Under the pieces are notes generated by a model that searched no databases, had not been told where the DNA came from, and saw only the letters and a list, made by a program, of their open reading frames with translations. Positions 7,825-16,177 of a DNA stretch of 64,000 nucleotides are shown here, piece by piece. A program made the translations under genes and the position numbers. Location of the stretch: positions 3,416,001-3,480,000 of the forward strand of contig NZ_CP085988.1 in the NCBI RefSeq assembly GCF_020736365.1, in the 5' to 3' direction. Within the stretch, counting starts at the first letter, position 1. Every line of letters starts with the position of its first letter. Source of the stretch: Clostridium sp. M62/1 (GTDB lineage Bacteria > Bacillota > Clostridia > Lachnospirales > Lachnospiraceae).

Positions 7825-9253
7825 TTATCGCTCCATATCCTTGAACTTCTTCTTTGTTGACCGCTTCGGCTGCTGTCTGCCTTCCTGCTGATAGCTGTGC
7901 AGTTTTTTCAACACACTTGCCTTTGTCGGCGGTTCTGATGTCTGTTCTTTTTTCTGTGCTGTCTGATTTTTCCACTCCCGCAGCTCCTTGTTATATTCCC
8001 TGACCAGCTCCTCTGATTTGTGATACGCCTTTGTAAAGGACTGAACATCTGGATAACCTGCCTGTTTTACGTTCTGCTCCATATCCGTGTGTATCCGCAT
8101 CTCCTGCTTCTCTGCCTGTTCAATTTTACTTTCTAAAGACTTCCGTTCTTTTCCTTTGAAAAATCCCTTTGTTTCGGAAAGCTGTTTCTTCAGAGAAGAA
8201 ATCTCCTGCTGTGTGTGTTTCATTTCCTGTGACTGCTTCTGGATCGTCTCCATCAATATCCACATATCATTCCATTCCTGCAAATCAATCTTCGGTACTG
8301 GCTTCGGCGGCAGCTTAAATTTGAAAATCATCTCCTGCAAAATGTCTTTCGCCCCACGGATAATCTGTCGGAGCCTATCTGGCAGCCAGCCGTGTGTCCT
8401 TATAGATTGTACCGTTTTGGCTGTGATTTCTTCCTGCTTTACTTTCAGAATATCTTCTTCCGGGACACCTTCCACCAATGCTACATCCACTGTCCGGTTC
8501 CATTCCTGCCTTGCTGCATTGTCGGCTCGTATCTCAGCTTCCTTCGGGTTGTTCTTCCCGATTTCTTCGTTGCCAGATACACACCGCCCTGCTGAAAAAC
8601 AGACAGCTTTTCTGATTCTTCTTTCACATGACAGTTGATGATCTCCGTGAACATTTCTTTGACTTCTCTTGTAAATGCTTTGCTCTTAAACCACTCCTCT
8701 TTCTTCGTGAAGATATGGCTTTCGTAGACTTCTCCTTTTGGGATAATGCTGCACCCTGTCCGGATGTTTCCCTGCTCATCTAAAATTTCTTTTTTCGTCC
8801 GTCTATGCTTGCCCTGTTCATCATAAAACATATTTCTGGTAGCAATTTTCACTTCGGGATGCTCCAGGATTTTCCGCTCACTGAATACCAGATGAATGTG
8901 ATAATTGGTCATTTTCTTATTGTGATGAAGTGCTGCACTGCATTCCACATCATATCTTTTTGAAAGCTGTCTGTAAAAAGTCTGACCACATCATCAGGCT
9001 CGTACTCTACAAAACGCTCTGGAAGTGCAATGATAAATTCACGCCCTTCAATACATGTTCCGGTTGTTCCGCTTGCCTTAAAATCCAACTGATTCTCTCT
9101 GGCAAGATTCTTCCAGAACTCCTGTGTTACTCCATCCGTCTGGTAGGTCGCATATAAATGCTCCTGTCGTTTCGGATTGGAAATATAATCTATTCTCCCT
9201 GCCACATCGGACAGCTTGCTTTGTCTGATAAATGAATGTCTGCCTATAAGCAT
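7825..9253 (-). pseudogene. MobA/MobL-type relaxase inactivated by two single-base deletions
   Basis: Three overlapping frames encode consecutive parts of one MobA/MobL relaxase of about 476 residues: the N terminus (RHSFIRQSKLSDVAGRIDYI, from 9253), the catalytic middle with the HUH motif in NYHIHLVFSER, and the long helical, lysine/glutamine-rich C-terminal part. The first frame break is at the T-run 8957-8961: adding one base restores QKRYDVECSAAL. The second is at 8562-8564: adding one base restores ATKKIGKNNPKEAEIRADNA. Both are losses of one A from an A-run on the coding strand. A GAGGAGA site precedes the start. A relaxase nicks oriT for mobilization, so the element is probably immobile unless these are sequencing errors. 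Confidence 0.88.
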
Positions 9254-9280
9254 TCTCCTCGTATTATATAGTAGTAGTGT

Positions 9281-9500
9281 TTATAGACCCTCTCCAAGGT
9301 CTGTATGCTATACTGTTTGGAGATACTGTGGATTGGTTTCATTTTCCTACCACTTGATGGTTACGGAAAGGCTCCAACCACAGTCTCTTTGTATCGTTGT
9401 TAATCAGTTAGATACCGCATGACGGTTGATTTAGAACGAGGTTACAAGCGCAGAGAGCTCTGTGGTCCTAAACAGTATCTAAATCTATTACTAAGGAGTG
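9281..9500 (+). ncRNA. Structured IS110 leader, candidate bridge RNA
   Basis: The 220 bases before the IS110 transposase can fold into three stem-loops. A short 5' hairpin pairs AGACC with GGTCT (9286-9302). A long one pairs ACTGTGGATTGG (9325-9336) with CCAACCACAGT (9374-9384), leaving a 37-nt loop. A third is closed by GATTTAGA (9428-9435) and TCTAAATC (9478-9485) around 42 nt. IS110-family elements encode a bridge RNA in this leader with separate target-binding and donor-binding loops, and this layout fits. Exact RNA ends are not determined. Confidence 0.6.
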
Positions 9501-9505
9501 TTCTT

Positions 9506-10681
9506 ATGATCTACGTTGGAATTGATGTCGCTAAGGATAAGCATGACTGCTTTATCACCAATTCAGATGGCAAAGTCCTTTTTCCGGTTTTTACCATTCA
9601 GAATAACCGGGATGGATTTGATGTTCTTTTTTCCAGGATTCAATCCTCTTCTTCAGATGTGTCCAATATAAAAGTAGGACTGGAGGCCACTGGACACTAC
9701 TCTTACAACCTGCTCGGTTATCTTATTGACAAAGGTCTCCACACCTTCGTTATCAATCCGCTCCACACAAATCTTTACAGAAAAAGTCTCAGCCTTAGAA
9801 AGACGAAAACAGATAAGGTTGATGCCCGAACCATTGCTTTGATGCTCATGTCTGACGTGAACCTGAAGTCCTACTCAGATACATCATACCATAACGAGGA
9901 GTTAAAGTCACTCACCCGTTATCGTTTTCGTAAGGTTCAGGAACGCGCTCAGCTTAGACAGTCTGTTTCCAGGCTTGTTACCATTCTCTTTCCAGAATTG
10001 GAAAAACTTGTTCCTTCGCTTCATATCGCTTCTATCTACGCCCTTCTTTCCGAGTTTCCTTCTGCCGGAACGATTGCCTCCTGCCATTTGACACACCTGA
10101 CGAAGCGGTTGGAAAACGCTTCAAAAGGCCGTTACAGCCGGGAGAAAGCGATTGAAATACGGAATGCTGCCAGAGCCTCCATCGGTTCCAACATGCCTGC
10201 CAAATCTCTGGAATTAAAGCACACACTCCGGCTAATTGGTGAACTGGATTCCGAAATCTCAGAAATTGAATCCGAAATCAAACGGATCATGGATGAAATC
10301 CATTCTCCCATCCTGACCATTCCAGGAATAGGCTACCGCATGGGCGCCATGATCCTGGCAGAGATTGGAGATTTCTCCCGCTTTGATTCGCCGGATAAGA
10401 TCCTGGCATATGCCGGAGCTTCTCCATCTACCTATCAATCCGGGCAGATGGAATCCTCTTATTCCCACATGGAGAAACGGGGATCGCGCTATTTACGTTT
10501 TGCTCTGATCAATGCCACCAAATACGTCTGCCAATGGGATGAAACTTTCGGTGCATACCTTCAGAAGAAGATTTCTGAAGGGAAACACTACAACGTCGCC
10601 ATCACCCACGCCGCAAAGAAACTTGTACGGTTAATTTACGCAATGGAAAAATCCGGCAAACCTTACATAAAAACGGCATAA
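9506..10681 (+). CDS. IS110-family transposase (DEDD recombinase)
   Basis: A 391-residue IS110-type recombinase. The N-terminal RuvC-like domain begins MIYVGIDVAKDKHD with the first catalytic Asp; KTKTDKVDARTIA carries another. The C-terminal Transposase_20 domain is seen in TIPGIGYRMGAMILAEIGDFSRF and AYAGASPSTYQSG, where a catalytic Ser is expected. The start is ATG 9506 with AAGGAG eight bases upstream; an in-frame ATG at 9419 lies inside the structured leader. It is inserted between the relaxase promoter region and the oriT-like hairpin, on the opposite strand to the mobilization genes. IS110 elements lack clear terminal inverted repeats, so I cannot set the ends (about 9270 to 10840). 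Confidence 0.93.
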   Translation: MIYVGIDVAKDKHDCFITNSDGKVLFPVFTIQNNRDGFDVLFSRIQSSSSDVSNIKVGLEATGHYSYNLLGYLIDKGLHTFVINPLHTNLYRKSLSLRKTKTDKVDARTIALMLMSDVNLKSYSDTSYHNEELKSLTRYRFRKVQERAQLRQSVSRLVTILFPELEKLVPSLHIASIYALLSEFPSAGTIASCHLTHLTKRLENASKGRYSREKAIEIRNAARASIGSNMPAKSLELKHTLRLIGELDSEISEIESEIKRIMDEIHSPILTIPGIGYRMGAMILAEIGDFSRFDSPDKILAYAGASPSTYQSGQMESSYSHMEKRGSRYLRFALINATKYVCQWDETFGAYLQKKISEGKHYNVAITHAAKKLVRLIYAMEKSGKPYIKTA

Positions 10682-10916
10682 CTTTTTCTGCCCTATAACA
10701 CTCTTTTAGAGCACCGATATCCGATGCTCTGTTTGTCGTGCGATTTTCAAGGTACAACGATCTATGAAATGCGTTCCCGCAATTCATTCAAAAGTCTTCA
10801 TTTTAGACTTGACTTTTAATAGTTAGTCTTTCCGGTTCTCGCCTGCTTTGCTGTGAGTAGGTGCATAGGCACCTGTTTACGAACTTATCCGCCTATCGGC
10901 GGCACAGCTCCCGGCA

Positions 10917-10972
10917 GGGCGAAATACGCTGAGCATAAATCGTCAGATTTGTGCGATGGGTGTATTTCGCTC
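10917..10972. other. Large hairpin, candidate oriT of the mobilizable element
   Basis: GCGAAATACGC (10919-10929) pairs with GTGTATTTCGC (10960-10970), and inside it GCATAAATC (10933-10941) pairs with GATTTGTGC (10946-10954), each with one G-U pair. The structure lies in the 411-bp gap between the IS110 gene and the DUF5348 gene, upstream of the relaxase, the usual place for oriT. The rest of the gap (10682-11092) holds the right end of the IS110 element and no gene that I can support. Confidence 0.5.
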
Positions 10973-11092
10973 TCAAACGCCGAGGGCTTTTGTAAGTGCT
11001 TTGGTCAGCCGTAGCTGCCTGGCTTATGCTTTTCATCTTGGGCGTATCCGCCCATTTTATATGCCCGTATCCGGGCTGTTTTTCTTTTTAGA

Positions 11093-11320
11093 TCACTCCG
11101 GTATTCTTGCCCGGACGTACTCCAGATCGCCGCAATACGGTGTTCCCACCAGATACCATTCCATTGCTGGATTCATCTCCATTCTGGTCTTTACCCACTT
11201 ATCATCCACCAGCACTTCCATGCACTCTCCGCAGTGAAAGCCTGTATCTACCCATAAGTCCATGGACAGCAATCCATATCTGCCATTTTCACAGTTGTAA
11301 CCTAATCTTCCTTCTCTCAT
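11093..11320 (-). CDS. DUF5348 small protein of mobilizable elements
   Basis: A 75-residue protein (MREGRLGYNCENGRYGLLSMDLW ... GTPYCGDLEYVRARIPE) matching the DUF5348 family (PF17295). These short beta-rich proteins are commonly encoded beside relaxases and replication proteins of integrative elements in Clostridia. No function is established. It lies between the oriT-like hairpin and the complexin-like gene and shares their direction, so it is probably transcribed with the replication and mobilization genes upstream. Confidence 0.8.
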   Translation of the reverse strand: MREGRLGYNCENGRYGLLSMDLWVDTGFHCGECMEVLVDDKWVKTRMEMNPAMEWYLVGTPYCGDLEYVRARIPE

Positions 11321-11403
11321 TACACGGTTCTCCTTTCCAAATTTTCTCTTGTCTGCTATATACAGGGGCGTGCCACGCTCCTGTCCTTATCATCAAGGAA
11401 AAA

Positions 11404-11637
11404 TTACCATCGAAAACTCTCCGGCACTCCACGCCTGTCCAGATATTCTTTTCTCGCCTGCTCCCGTTCTTCCTCTGTCGGAGCAGTTTTGAACTTTCCA
11501 TACAGGTCACGCATTACCATCTTGTCCAGTTTTTTCTCTAATTCCTGTTTGATTTCGTTCTCGCAATCTACATCCTCCATTAAATGAAACCGAAGTAACT
11601 GCATGAATAATTCCTGTGATATTTGCACATTTTTCAT
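11404..11637 (-). CDS. Conserved small helical protein of mobilizable elements ('complexin-2'-like annotation)
   Basis: A 77-residue, charged, helical protein: KNVQISQELFMQLLRFHLMED near the start and ARKEYLDRRGVPESFRW at the end. Homologues in clostridial mobile elements are often mislabelled complexin-2; they have no relation to eukaryotic complexin in any demonstrated way. I choose ATG 11637 because GGAAAGGA lies at a proper distance; ATG 11646 is the alternative. It follows the iteron-like array. Function unknown; position suggests a replication or mobilization accessory. Confidence 0.75.
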   Translation of the reverse strand: MKNVQISQELFMQLLRFHLMEDVDCENEIKQELEKKLDKMVMRDLYGKFKTAPTEEEREQARKEYLDRRGVPESFRW

Positions 11638-11653
11638 TCCATCCATCCTTTCC

Positions 11654-11737
11654 GTGACGGTATGTGACAGCAGTGACGGTTATTTTGATACCGGCTCCGC
11701 TGTCAAAAATACCGTCACAACCGTCACGAACTGTCAC
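11654..11737. repeat. Iteron-like array of six GTGAC(G/A)G boxes in two inverted sets
   Basis: Three direct boxes lie at 11654-11661, 11664-11670 and 11673-11680 (GTGACGGT, GTGACAG, GTGACGGT). Three inverted boxes follow at 11711-11718, 11720-11727 and 11730-11737 (ACCGTCAC, ACCGTCAC, ACTGTCAC). They fall immediately after the RepA-like ATPase gene. Such arrays serve as iterons of replication origins or as operators; the two half-arrays can also fold into a long hairpin. Confidence 0.55.
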
Positions 11738-12876
11738 GCTTTGTCTGTAACGTCTTTCCAGAACCTCAGTTTTCGTCCCTCATGGGTACGCTCGCTTCTA
11801 AAATAAATCCCATGCTCTGCATACAATCTTCCTGCAAGAACATTCAATTTTCTTGTAATCACATGAGGCTGAACTTCAACCTTGACCAACGATGCCAGCT
11901 CTGTTGCAGAACCTTCCCAATAAGAATTTTCTTTCAGAATCAGTTCCGCTATCTCATCCAACAAAGGCTCCGGCGGTTCTTTCCACAATTCCGTTTCTGC
12001 CCTCTGTAAATCCCACAACAGGGTTTCTGTATTGCGAACCAGATATAACTTCTGGTCTTGCTGATCTCTGCCGGATACCTCCATCGTTGCTGCATTGCCC
12101 GTCCGCTTTTCTTTCTGAAGGAGAAAGGCTCCGTCTGCCGCTCCCAGTAGTCCACTTGTTCCGGAAATCATGTCAAACTTATCATCCGCATTCTGCTTTC
12201 GTGTGTGGTGTACGAGCAGCATACAAAGGCAGTGAGCATCCGCAAAACTTTTGAGTCTCGCCATAATCTGATAATCATTGGCATAACTGTAATTATCTCC
12301 TCCAACCTCACGCACTTTCTGAAGCGTATCAATGATAATCAGCTTCGTGTCCGTATGCTCTGCCACAAATCTTGTAAGCTGTTCATCCAGTCCTTTTCCA
12401 AGCTGTTTGGCAGAAACAGAGAAGTAAAGATTATCCGTACTCTCTGTTCCAAACATCCGGTACAAACGCTCCTGCAAACGGCGGTAATCATCCTCCAGAG
12501 CAAGGTACAGCACCGTTCCTTTCCGGGTTGTATAATTCCAGAGCGGTGTTCCTGTGCTGACATGATAGGCAAGCTGTGCCATCAGAAAGCTCTTTCCCAG
12601 TTTTGGCGAACCTGCAAAGATATAAGTTCCGGGATAAAGCAGACCGTCAATCAACGGCTGCTTGCTCCCATACTGCGTATCAAACAGCTCGTTCATGGAA
12701 ACAGTTTTGAGATAGGATGGGTCTAAGCTCAACTGCATTTCTCGCTGCATTTCCTCAAAACTCTTGATATTTCCCTCATACTCGGATATACTACTGGTAG
12801 TGTTTTTGAAAAGTGGCTGCTCCGTATCTGCGCCAACAGATACATCCGGGGCAGTCTTTTCTTTTTTATTTTCCAT
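11734..12876 (-). CDS. RepA-like AAA/RecA-fold ATPase (AAA_25), replication protein of the element
   Basis: A 380-residue protein with a RecA-type ATPase core in its middle: Walker A AGSPKLGKSF (about residues 87-96), Walker B LIIIDTL, and the downstream VHHTRK segment typical of hexameric RepA/DnaB-like helicases (AAA_25). The C terminus (PHVITRKLNVLAGRLYAEHGI) looks like a winged helix. It probably unwinds or loads replication machinery for the excised element. The start is placed at ATG 12876 because AAAGGAG is correctly spaced; ATG 12882 is too close. It overlaps the mobC end by about ten bases. The array at 11654-11737 next to its 3' end may be its binding site. Confidence 0.82.
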   Translation of the reverse strand: MENKKEKTAPDVSVGADTEQPLFKNTTSSISEYEGNIKSFEEMQREMQLSLDPSYLKTVSMNELFDTQYGSKQPLIDGLLYPGTYIFAGSPKLGKSFLMAQLAYHVSTGTPLWNYTTRKGTVLYLALEDDYRRLQERLYRMFGTESTDNLYFSVSAKQLGKGLDEQLTRFVAEHTDTKLIIIDTLQKVREVGGDNYSYANDYQIMARLKSFADAHCLCMLLVHHTRKQNADDKFDMISGTSGLLGAADGAFLLQKEKRTGNAATMEVSGRDQQDQKLYLVRNTETLLWDLQRAETELWKEPPEPLLDEIAELILKENSYWEGSATELASLVKVEVQPHVITRKLNVLAGRLYAEHGIYFRSERTHEGRKLRFWKDVTDKA

Positions 12877-13201
12877 TCTCATCCTCTCCTTTCAGACCGC
12901 CAAGAATAATGGCAATCAACTCAATCACATTCAGCAGCTCCTCATCCACGCTGTTTCCGGCTTCAATCCGCTTTAATTCTGTAAGAACTTCTGCAAGCTC
13001 CGTTCTGAGTGCCTTATACACTCTCGGGTTGCCCTGTACCACAATCTCCTGATTCAGGCAGCGGCGGTAGCAGTATTCCTGCTTTGGCAGTCCTGATAAA
13101 GCAACTGCCTTATTGATGAGTTCATTTTCTTCGGGTGATACCCGGAATCCCACCGTGATGTTTCTCCAACGGTTTTTGTTATCTCTGTTTTTAGCTGACA
13201 T
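12866..13201 (-). CDS. mobC: MobC-like relaxosome protein
   Basis: A 111-residue protein with a ribbon-helix-helix start (RNITVGFRVSPEENELINKAVALSGLPKQEYCYRR) and a helical C-terminal part, the form of MobC/BfmC-type mobilization proteins that help the relaxase open oriT. The start ATG 13201 lies within the last codons of int and follows GGAGAG, so it is coupled to the integrase gene. The frame is intact although the partner relaxase is broken. A purely regulatory RHH role is a weaker alternative. Confidence 0.78.
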   Translation of the reverse strand: MSAKNRDNKNRWRNITVGFRVSPEENELINKAVALSGLPKQEYCYRRCLNQEIVVQGNPRVYKALRTELAEVLTELKRIEAGNSVDEELLNVIELIAIILGGLKGEDENGK

Positions 13202-14282
13202 TTTCAAACTCTCCTTTCCCTACGTCATCTAATCTATCTGCCATTTCCGTCTGCTTGGACGGGAACAGATGAGCATACTGATAAGTGATGTCAATGCTTT
13301 CGTGTCCTACACGATCTGCAATCGCCACTGCCGAAAATCCCATATCAATCAGCAGACTGATGTGGCTGTGTCTTAAATCATGGATACGGATACGTTTTAC
13401 CCCTGCGGCTTTCGCCCCTCTGTCCATCTCGTGATGAAGATAGCTTTTTGTGATGGTAAAAATGCGGTCTTTCTTCTTCAATCCATAGAGCATCTGCAAA
13501 TATTCCTGCATTTCTTCACAGAGGAACTTCGGCATCTTAATGGTACGATTACTTTTCTTTGTTTTCGGTGTGGTAATCACATCTTCTCCGTGTAACCGCT
13601 GATAAGATTTATTGATTCTGACGGTTTCTTTTTCAAAATCAAAATCAGCTGCGGTCAGTGCCAGCAATTCTCCTTCCCGGATGCCGCACCAGTAAAGCAT
13701 TTCAAACGCATAAAAGGAAATTGGCTTGTCCATTATCTCGAAGGAGAACTTCTTGTATTCCTCTCTCGTCCAGAACAGCATTTCCTTATGTTCCTCACTC
13801 CCCATGTTTCCTGCTTTAGCAGCTGGATTGGAACGCAGCTCGTAATAACGCACAGCATGATTGAAGATAGCTGACAACTGATTATGCAGCGTTTTCAAGT
13901 AGGTCTGGGAATACGGTTTTCTCTTATCGTCCCGATAAGCAAGCATTTCATTCTGCCATGCGATAACCTCTTTTGTGGAAATCTCGCTGATTTTCAGCTT
14001 TCCGAAATATGGCAAAATCTTTGTGCGGATGATATGCTCCTTGGTCATCCATGTGTTTTCTTTCAGTCGGCTTTTCATGTCCCGGATATACAGTTCCGTA
14101 AATGCTTCAAAGCTCATGTCCATGTCTGACGAGTTCTGCAACTGAAATATTCGCTCCCATTCCTGTGCTTCCCTCTTGGTAGCAAATCCACGCTTGCATT
14201 TTTGCTTACGCTCGCCTTTCCAGTTGACATATCTGGACATCACATACCATGTTCCATTGCTTTCGTTCTTAAATACCGGCAT
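13191..14282 (-). CDS. int: Tyrosine integrase of the guaA-inserted element
   Basis: A 363-residue phage/ICE-type tyrosine recombinase. The N terminus is an arm-binding domain (NGTWYVMSRYVNWKGERKQKCKRGFATKREAQEWE), followed by a core-binding domain and a catalytic domain with Arg in CGIREGELLAL, HDLRHSH (H-x-x-R) and GHESIDITYQYAH (His and nucleophile Tyr). It would integrate and excise the element at the guaA att core. The ATG at 14282 overlaps the xis stop (TGATG), so xis and int are coupled. It is transcribed leftward from the promoter at 14670-14698. All catalytic residues are present. Confidence 0.95.
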   Translation of the reverse strand: MPVFKNESNGTWYVMSRYVNWKGERKQKCKRGFATKREAQEWERIFQLQNSSDMDMSFEAFTELYIRDMKSRLKENTWMTKEHIIRTKILPYFGKLKISEISTKEVIAWQNEMLAYRDDKRKPYSQTYLKTLHNQLSAIFNHAVRYYELRSNPAAKAGNMGSEEHKEMLFWTREEYKKFSFEIMDKPISFYAFEMLYWCGIREGELLALTAADFDFEKETVRINKSYQRLHGEDVITTPKTKKSNRTIKMPKFLCEEMQEYLQMLYGLKKKDRIFTITKSYLHHEMDRGAKAAGVKRIRIHDLRHSHISLLIDMGFSAVAIADRVGHESIDITYQYAHLFPSKQTEMADRLDDVGKGEFENVS

Positions 14283-14470
14283 CACTGCTCCCCCTTTCCC
14301 ATTCCGTAGAGTCTTTCGTTGAAATACTGGCGGTTCACTCGTCCGGAAATCGTAATAAATCCTTTTTCTTTCAGCTCATCGTTGAGCCGTTTAATCAGCT
14401 TATAGGCATACGGCTTTGATACGCTCAGTTCCTGTGCCACTTCTTCGGCACAAATAAATTTGTTGTTCAT
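14282..14470 (-). CDS. xis: Excisionase-like helix-turn-helix protein
   Basis: A 62-residue protein with a MerR/Xis-type winged-helix start: FICAEEVAQELSVSKPYAYKLIKRLNDEL. Proteins of this size directly before a tyrosine integrase act as recombination directionality factors that bend DNA at att sites. Its stop overlaps the int start. An AAGGGATG ribosome site precedes the start. Assignment rests on size, helix-turn-helix and context. Confidence 0.8.
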   Translation of the reverse strand: MNNKFICAEEVAQELSVSKPYAYKLIKRLNDELKEKGFITISGRVNRQYFNERLYGMGKGEQ

Positions 14471-14640
14471 CTTATCATCCCTTTCCTTGATTTTTTATTG
14501 CCGTTCTATCCGAAGGAAGTTCCAGCAGGCATCCCCTGTTCGGTGCTGTGCTGTCCCAATCTGCCGCAGCAGATCAGGTGCTCGCTTGCTTTCTGGCAAG
14601 GTCTTGGCGGTTTGTGCTGTTCGGACGGTCATTCAGTTTT

Positions 14641-14660
14641 ATTAAACTTATTTGTTTAAT
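14641..14660. promoter_or_regulatory. Perfect palindrome, candidate XRE repressor operator
   Basis: ATTAAAC and GTTTAAT form a perfect inverted repeat around TTATTT. A near copy with one mismatch is at 14716-14735, and a further half-site ATTAAAC lies between the -35 and -10 boxes of the rightward promoter (from 14751). The sites overlap both divergent promoters, as expected for a repressor encoded at 14806. Confidence 0.62.
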
Positions 14661-14669
14661 TTTAATCTC

Positions 14670-14698
14670 ATTATACTAAGCATATTTGTTTGTGTCAA
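14670..14698 (-). promoter_or_regulatory. Leftward promoter for xis-int-mobC
   Basis: On the minus strand TTGACA (14693-14698) and TATAAT (14670-14675) are separated by 17 bp, a consensus sigma-A promoter. The palindrome at 14641-14660 lies just downstream of the expected start. The leader of about 190 nt before xis contains no gene. Confidence 0.8.
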
Positions 14699-14741
14699 GT
14701 GGCTTTCCGGAAAATATTAAACTTTTTTGTTTTATATTATA

Positions 14742-14771
14742 TTGACTTTCATTAAACATATCTGCTATACT
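14742..14771 (+). promoter_or_regulatory. Rightward promoter for the XRE regulator
   Basis: TTGACT (14742-14747) and TATACT (14766-14771) are spaced by 18 bp, 35 bp upstream of the XRE start codon. An ATTAAAC half-site lies in the spacer, which suggests autorepression. Confidence 0.7.
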
Positions 14772-14805
14772 CCATGTATATCATGTGTAAGGAGTGAATA
14801 CTGTT

Positions 14806-15336
14806 ATGGCGATTGGAGAGAGAATCCATTTTTTCCGCCTTTTGCGTGGAATGACACAAAAATATCTGGGTACGATTGTCGGCTTTCCGGAGCGAAGTGC
14901 CGATGTACGCTTAGCACAATATGAAACCGGAACACGGAAACCCAAAGCAGAACTTACCGCAGCATTGGCACAGGCATTGGATGTTTCCCCTCATGCCCTC
15001 GATGTGCCTGACATTGACAGCTATGTCGGTCTGATGCACACTTTATTTACCCTGGAAGATGTGTACGGTCTGACTGTCAGCGAAGCAGATGAGGAAATCT
15101 GTCTGAAAGTCGATACCTCCAAAGGAAAAGAAGCTCACGAACTGCTGAAAATGCTGTATACATGGAAAGAACAGGCTGACAAGCTGTCTTCCGGTGAAAT
15201 CAGCAAAGACGAATATGATAGCTGGCGTTATCACTATCCGGAGTTCGATACCACACAGATCTGGGCAAAAGTTCCGTCCCAGGAACTCAGCGACGCTCTG
15301 GTCAAAATGCTCAATGAGCAAGATTCCAACAAATAA
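14806..15336 (+). CDS. XRE-family transcriptional regulator of the element
   Basis: A 176-residue regulator with an N-terminal Cro/CI-type helix-turn-helix (IGERIHFFRLLRGMTQKYLG ... RLAQYETGTRKPKAELTAALAQAL), then a C-terminal region of about 100 residues with KEAHELLKMLYTWKEQADKLSSGEISKDEYDSW. ATG 14806 fits the AAGGAG site better than the GTG at 14794, which overlaps it. It is divergent from xis-int and is flanked by palindromes that fit a dimeric repressor. It probably controls excision and its own synthesis. The C-terminal part is seen in many element-borne regulators of Clostridia. Confidence 0.85.
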   Translation: MAIGERIHFFRLLRGMTQKYLGTIVGFPERSADVRLAQYETGTRKPKAELTAALAQALDVSPHALDVPDIDSYVGLMHTLFTLEDVYGLTVSEADEEICLKVDTSKGKEAHELLKMLYTWKEQADKLSSGEISKDEYDSWRYHYPEFDTTQIWAKVPSQELSDALVKMLNEQDSNK

Positions 15337-15351
15337 GGGAGTTAATATAAA

Positions 15352-15957
15352 ATGCCTATTGTTCCTATTTATCTCAATATAGACGATAAAACATATGAAG
15401 GTGTCAAATCAGGTGCCTTAGAGCTATACGGTTTAGCCAAAAACGTTGACAATAAAAGAATAGCTAAACATATTCCTACCATAACTGATGCTGCCAAAGA
15501 AGGTGCATCCAAAGCTATTGACTTTGTTCGATTACACCAAAAGGAAACCTTTATAATAAGCGGTGTCCTTGTCGTAGGCGGTACAGTTGCTGGTACTGTT
15601 GGTTACATCGCACATCGTAAGCAAAGAAAACTTGACATGCAATTTGGATTAGCTTTACAGGAGTACGTAGATTCTGCCCGTAACGGAGCTTTAAATATTG
15701 ACATTTTGGATAATCTTATTAACTCCATCGAAGCAATCGAAAAAAATAATCCAAAGAAGTCTATTAACCTCAATATTTCTGCCGCTCAATTCAGTGACTT
15801 AATAAATTGCATATTTGATTTCACCAGACGTTTGGCAGAAGCTAACAATATTAGTACACGCTCCATAAACCGACCAAAATATTTTCATAAAAAAACCTCT
15901 GCTGATTTAAAATACTATTTGAATATGCAAAAACAAATTTTTGAACAGGCTGCATAA
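15352..15957 (+). CDS. Hypothetical protein with one transmembrane segment
   Basis: A 201-residue protein that I do not recognise. One hydrophobic segment (TFIISGVLVVGGTVAGTVGYIAH, about residues 64-86) is followed by a basic stretch HRKQRK, so the C terminus is probably cytoplasmic. The rest is helical and Asn/Ile rich, with low GC like other accessory genes here. It starts 15 bp after the XRE gene with a GGGAG site and ends at a strong terminator, so the two form one small operon. Position next to the att site suggests a cargo or maintenance gene, but there is no specific evidence. Confidence 0.7.
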   Translation: MPIVPIYLNIDDKTYEGVKSGALELYGLAKNVDNKRIAKHIPTITDAAKEGASKAIDFVRLHQKETFIISGVLVVGGTVAGTVGYIAHRKQRKLDMQFGLALQEYVDSARNGALNIDILDNLINSIEAIEKNNPKKSINLNISAAQFSDLINCIFDFTRRLAEANNISTRSINRPKYFHKKTSADLKYYLNMQKQIFEQAA

Positions 15958-15966
15958 AGACGACAA

Positions 15967-16008
15967 AAAGCCCTTAGCTATGAGTTACTACCCACAGCTA
16001 AGGGCTTT
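15967..16008. terminator. Bidirectional terminator after the hypothetical gene
   Basis: AAAGCCCTTAGCT (15967-15979) pairs perfectly with AGCTAAGGGCTTT (15996-16008), a 13-bp stem with A and T runs at either side. It separates the element's rightward operon from the end of guaA. Confidence 0.85.
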
Positions 16009-16177
16009 CTGAATATGGATTATTCGTTGCACAGCCACCATTCTATCATTCTCCAACTCCAAAACCACTGGATTACAAGAATAATGGCTTTCATGCAACT
16101 GTTATCAAATTGTTATCAAAAGACTTTTTGAAATGCCGGAAACCCGCATAAACGCTGGATTTCCTAAACATTTTTGT

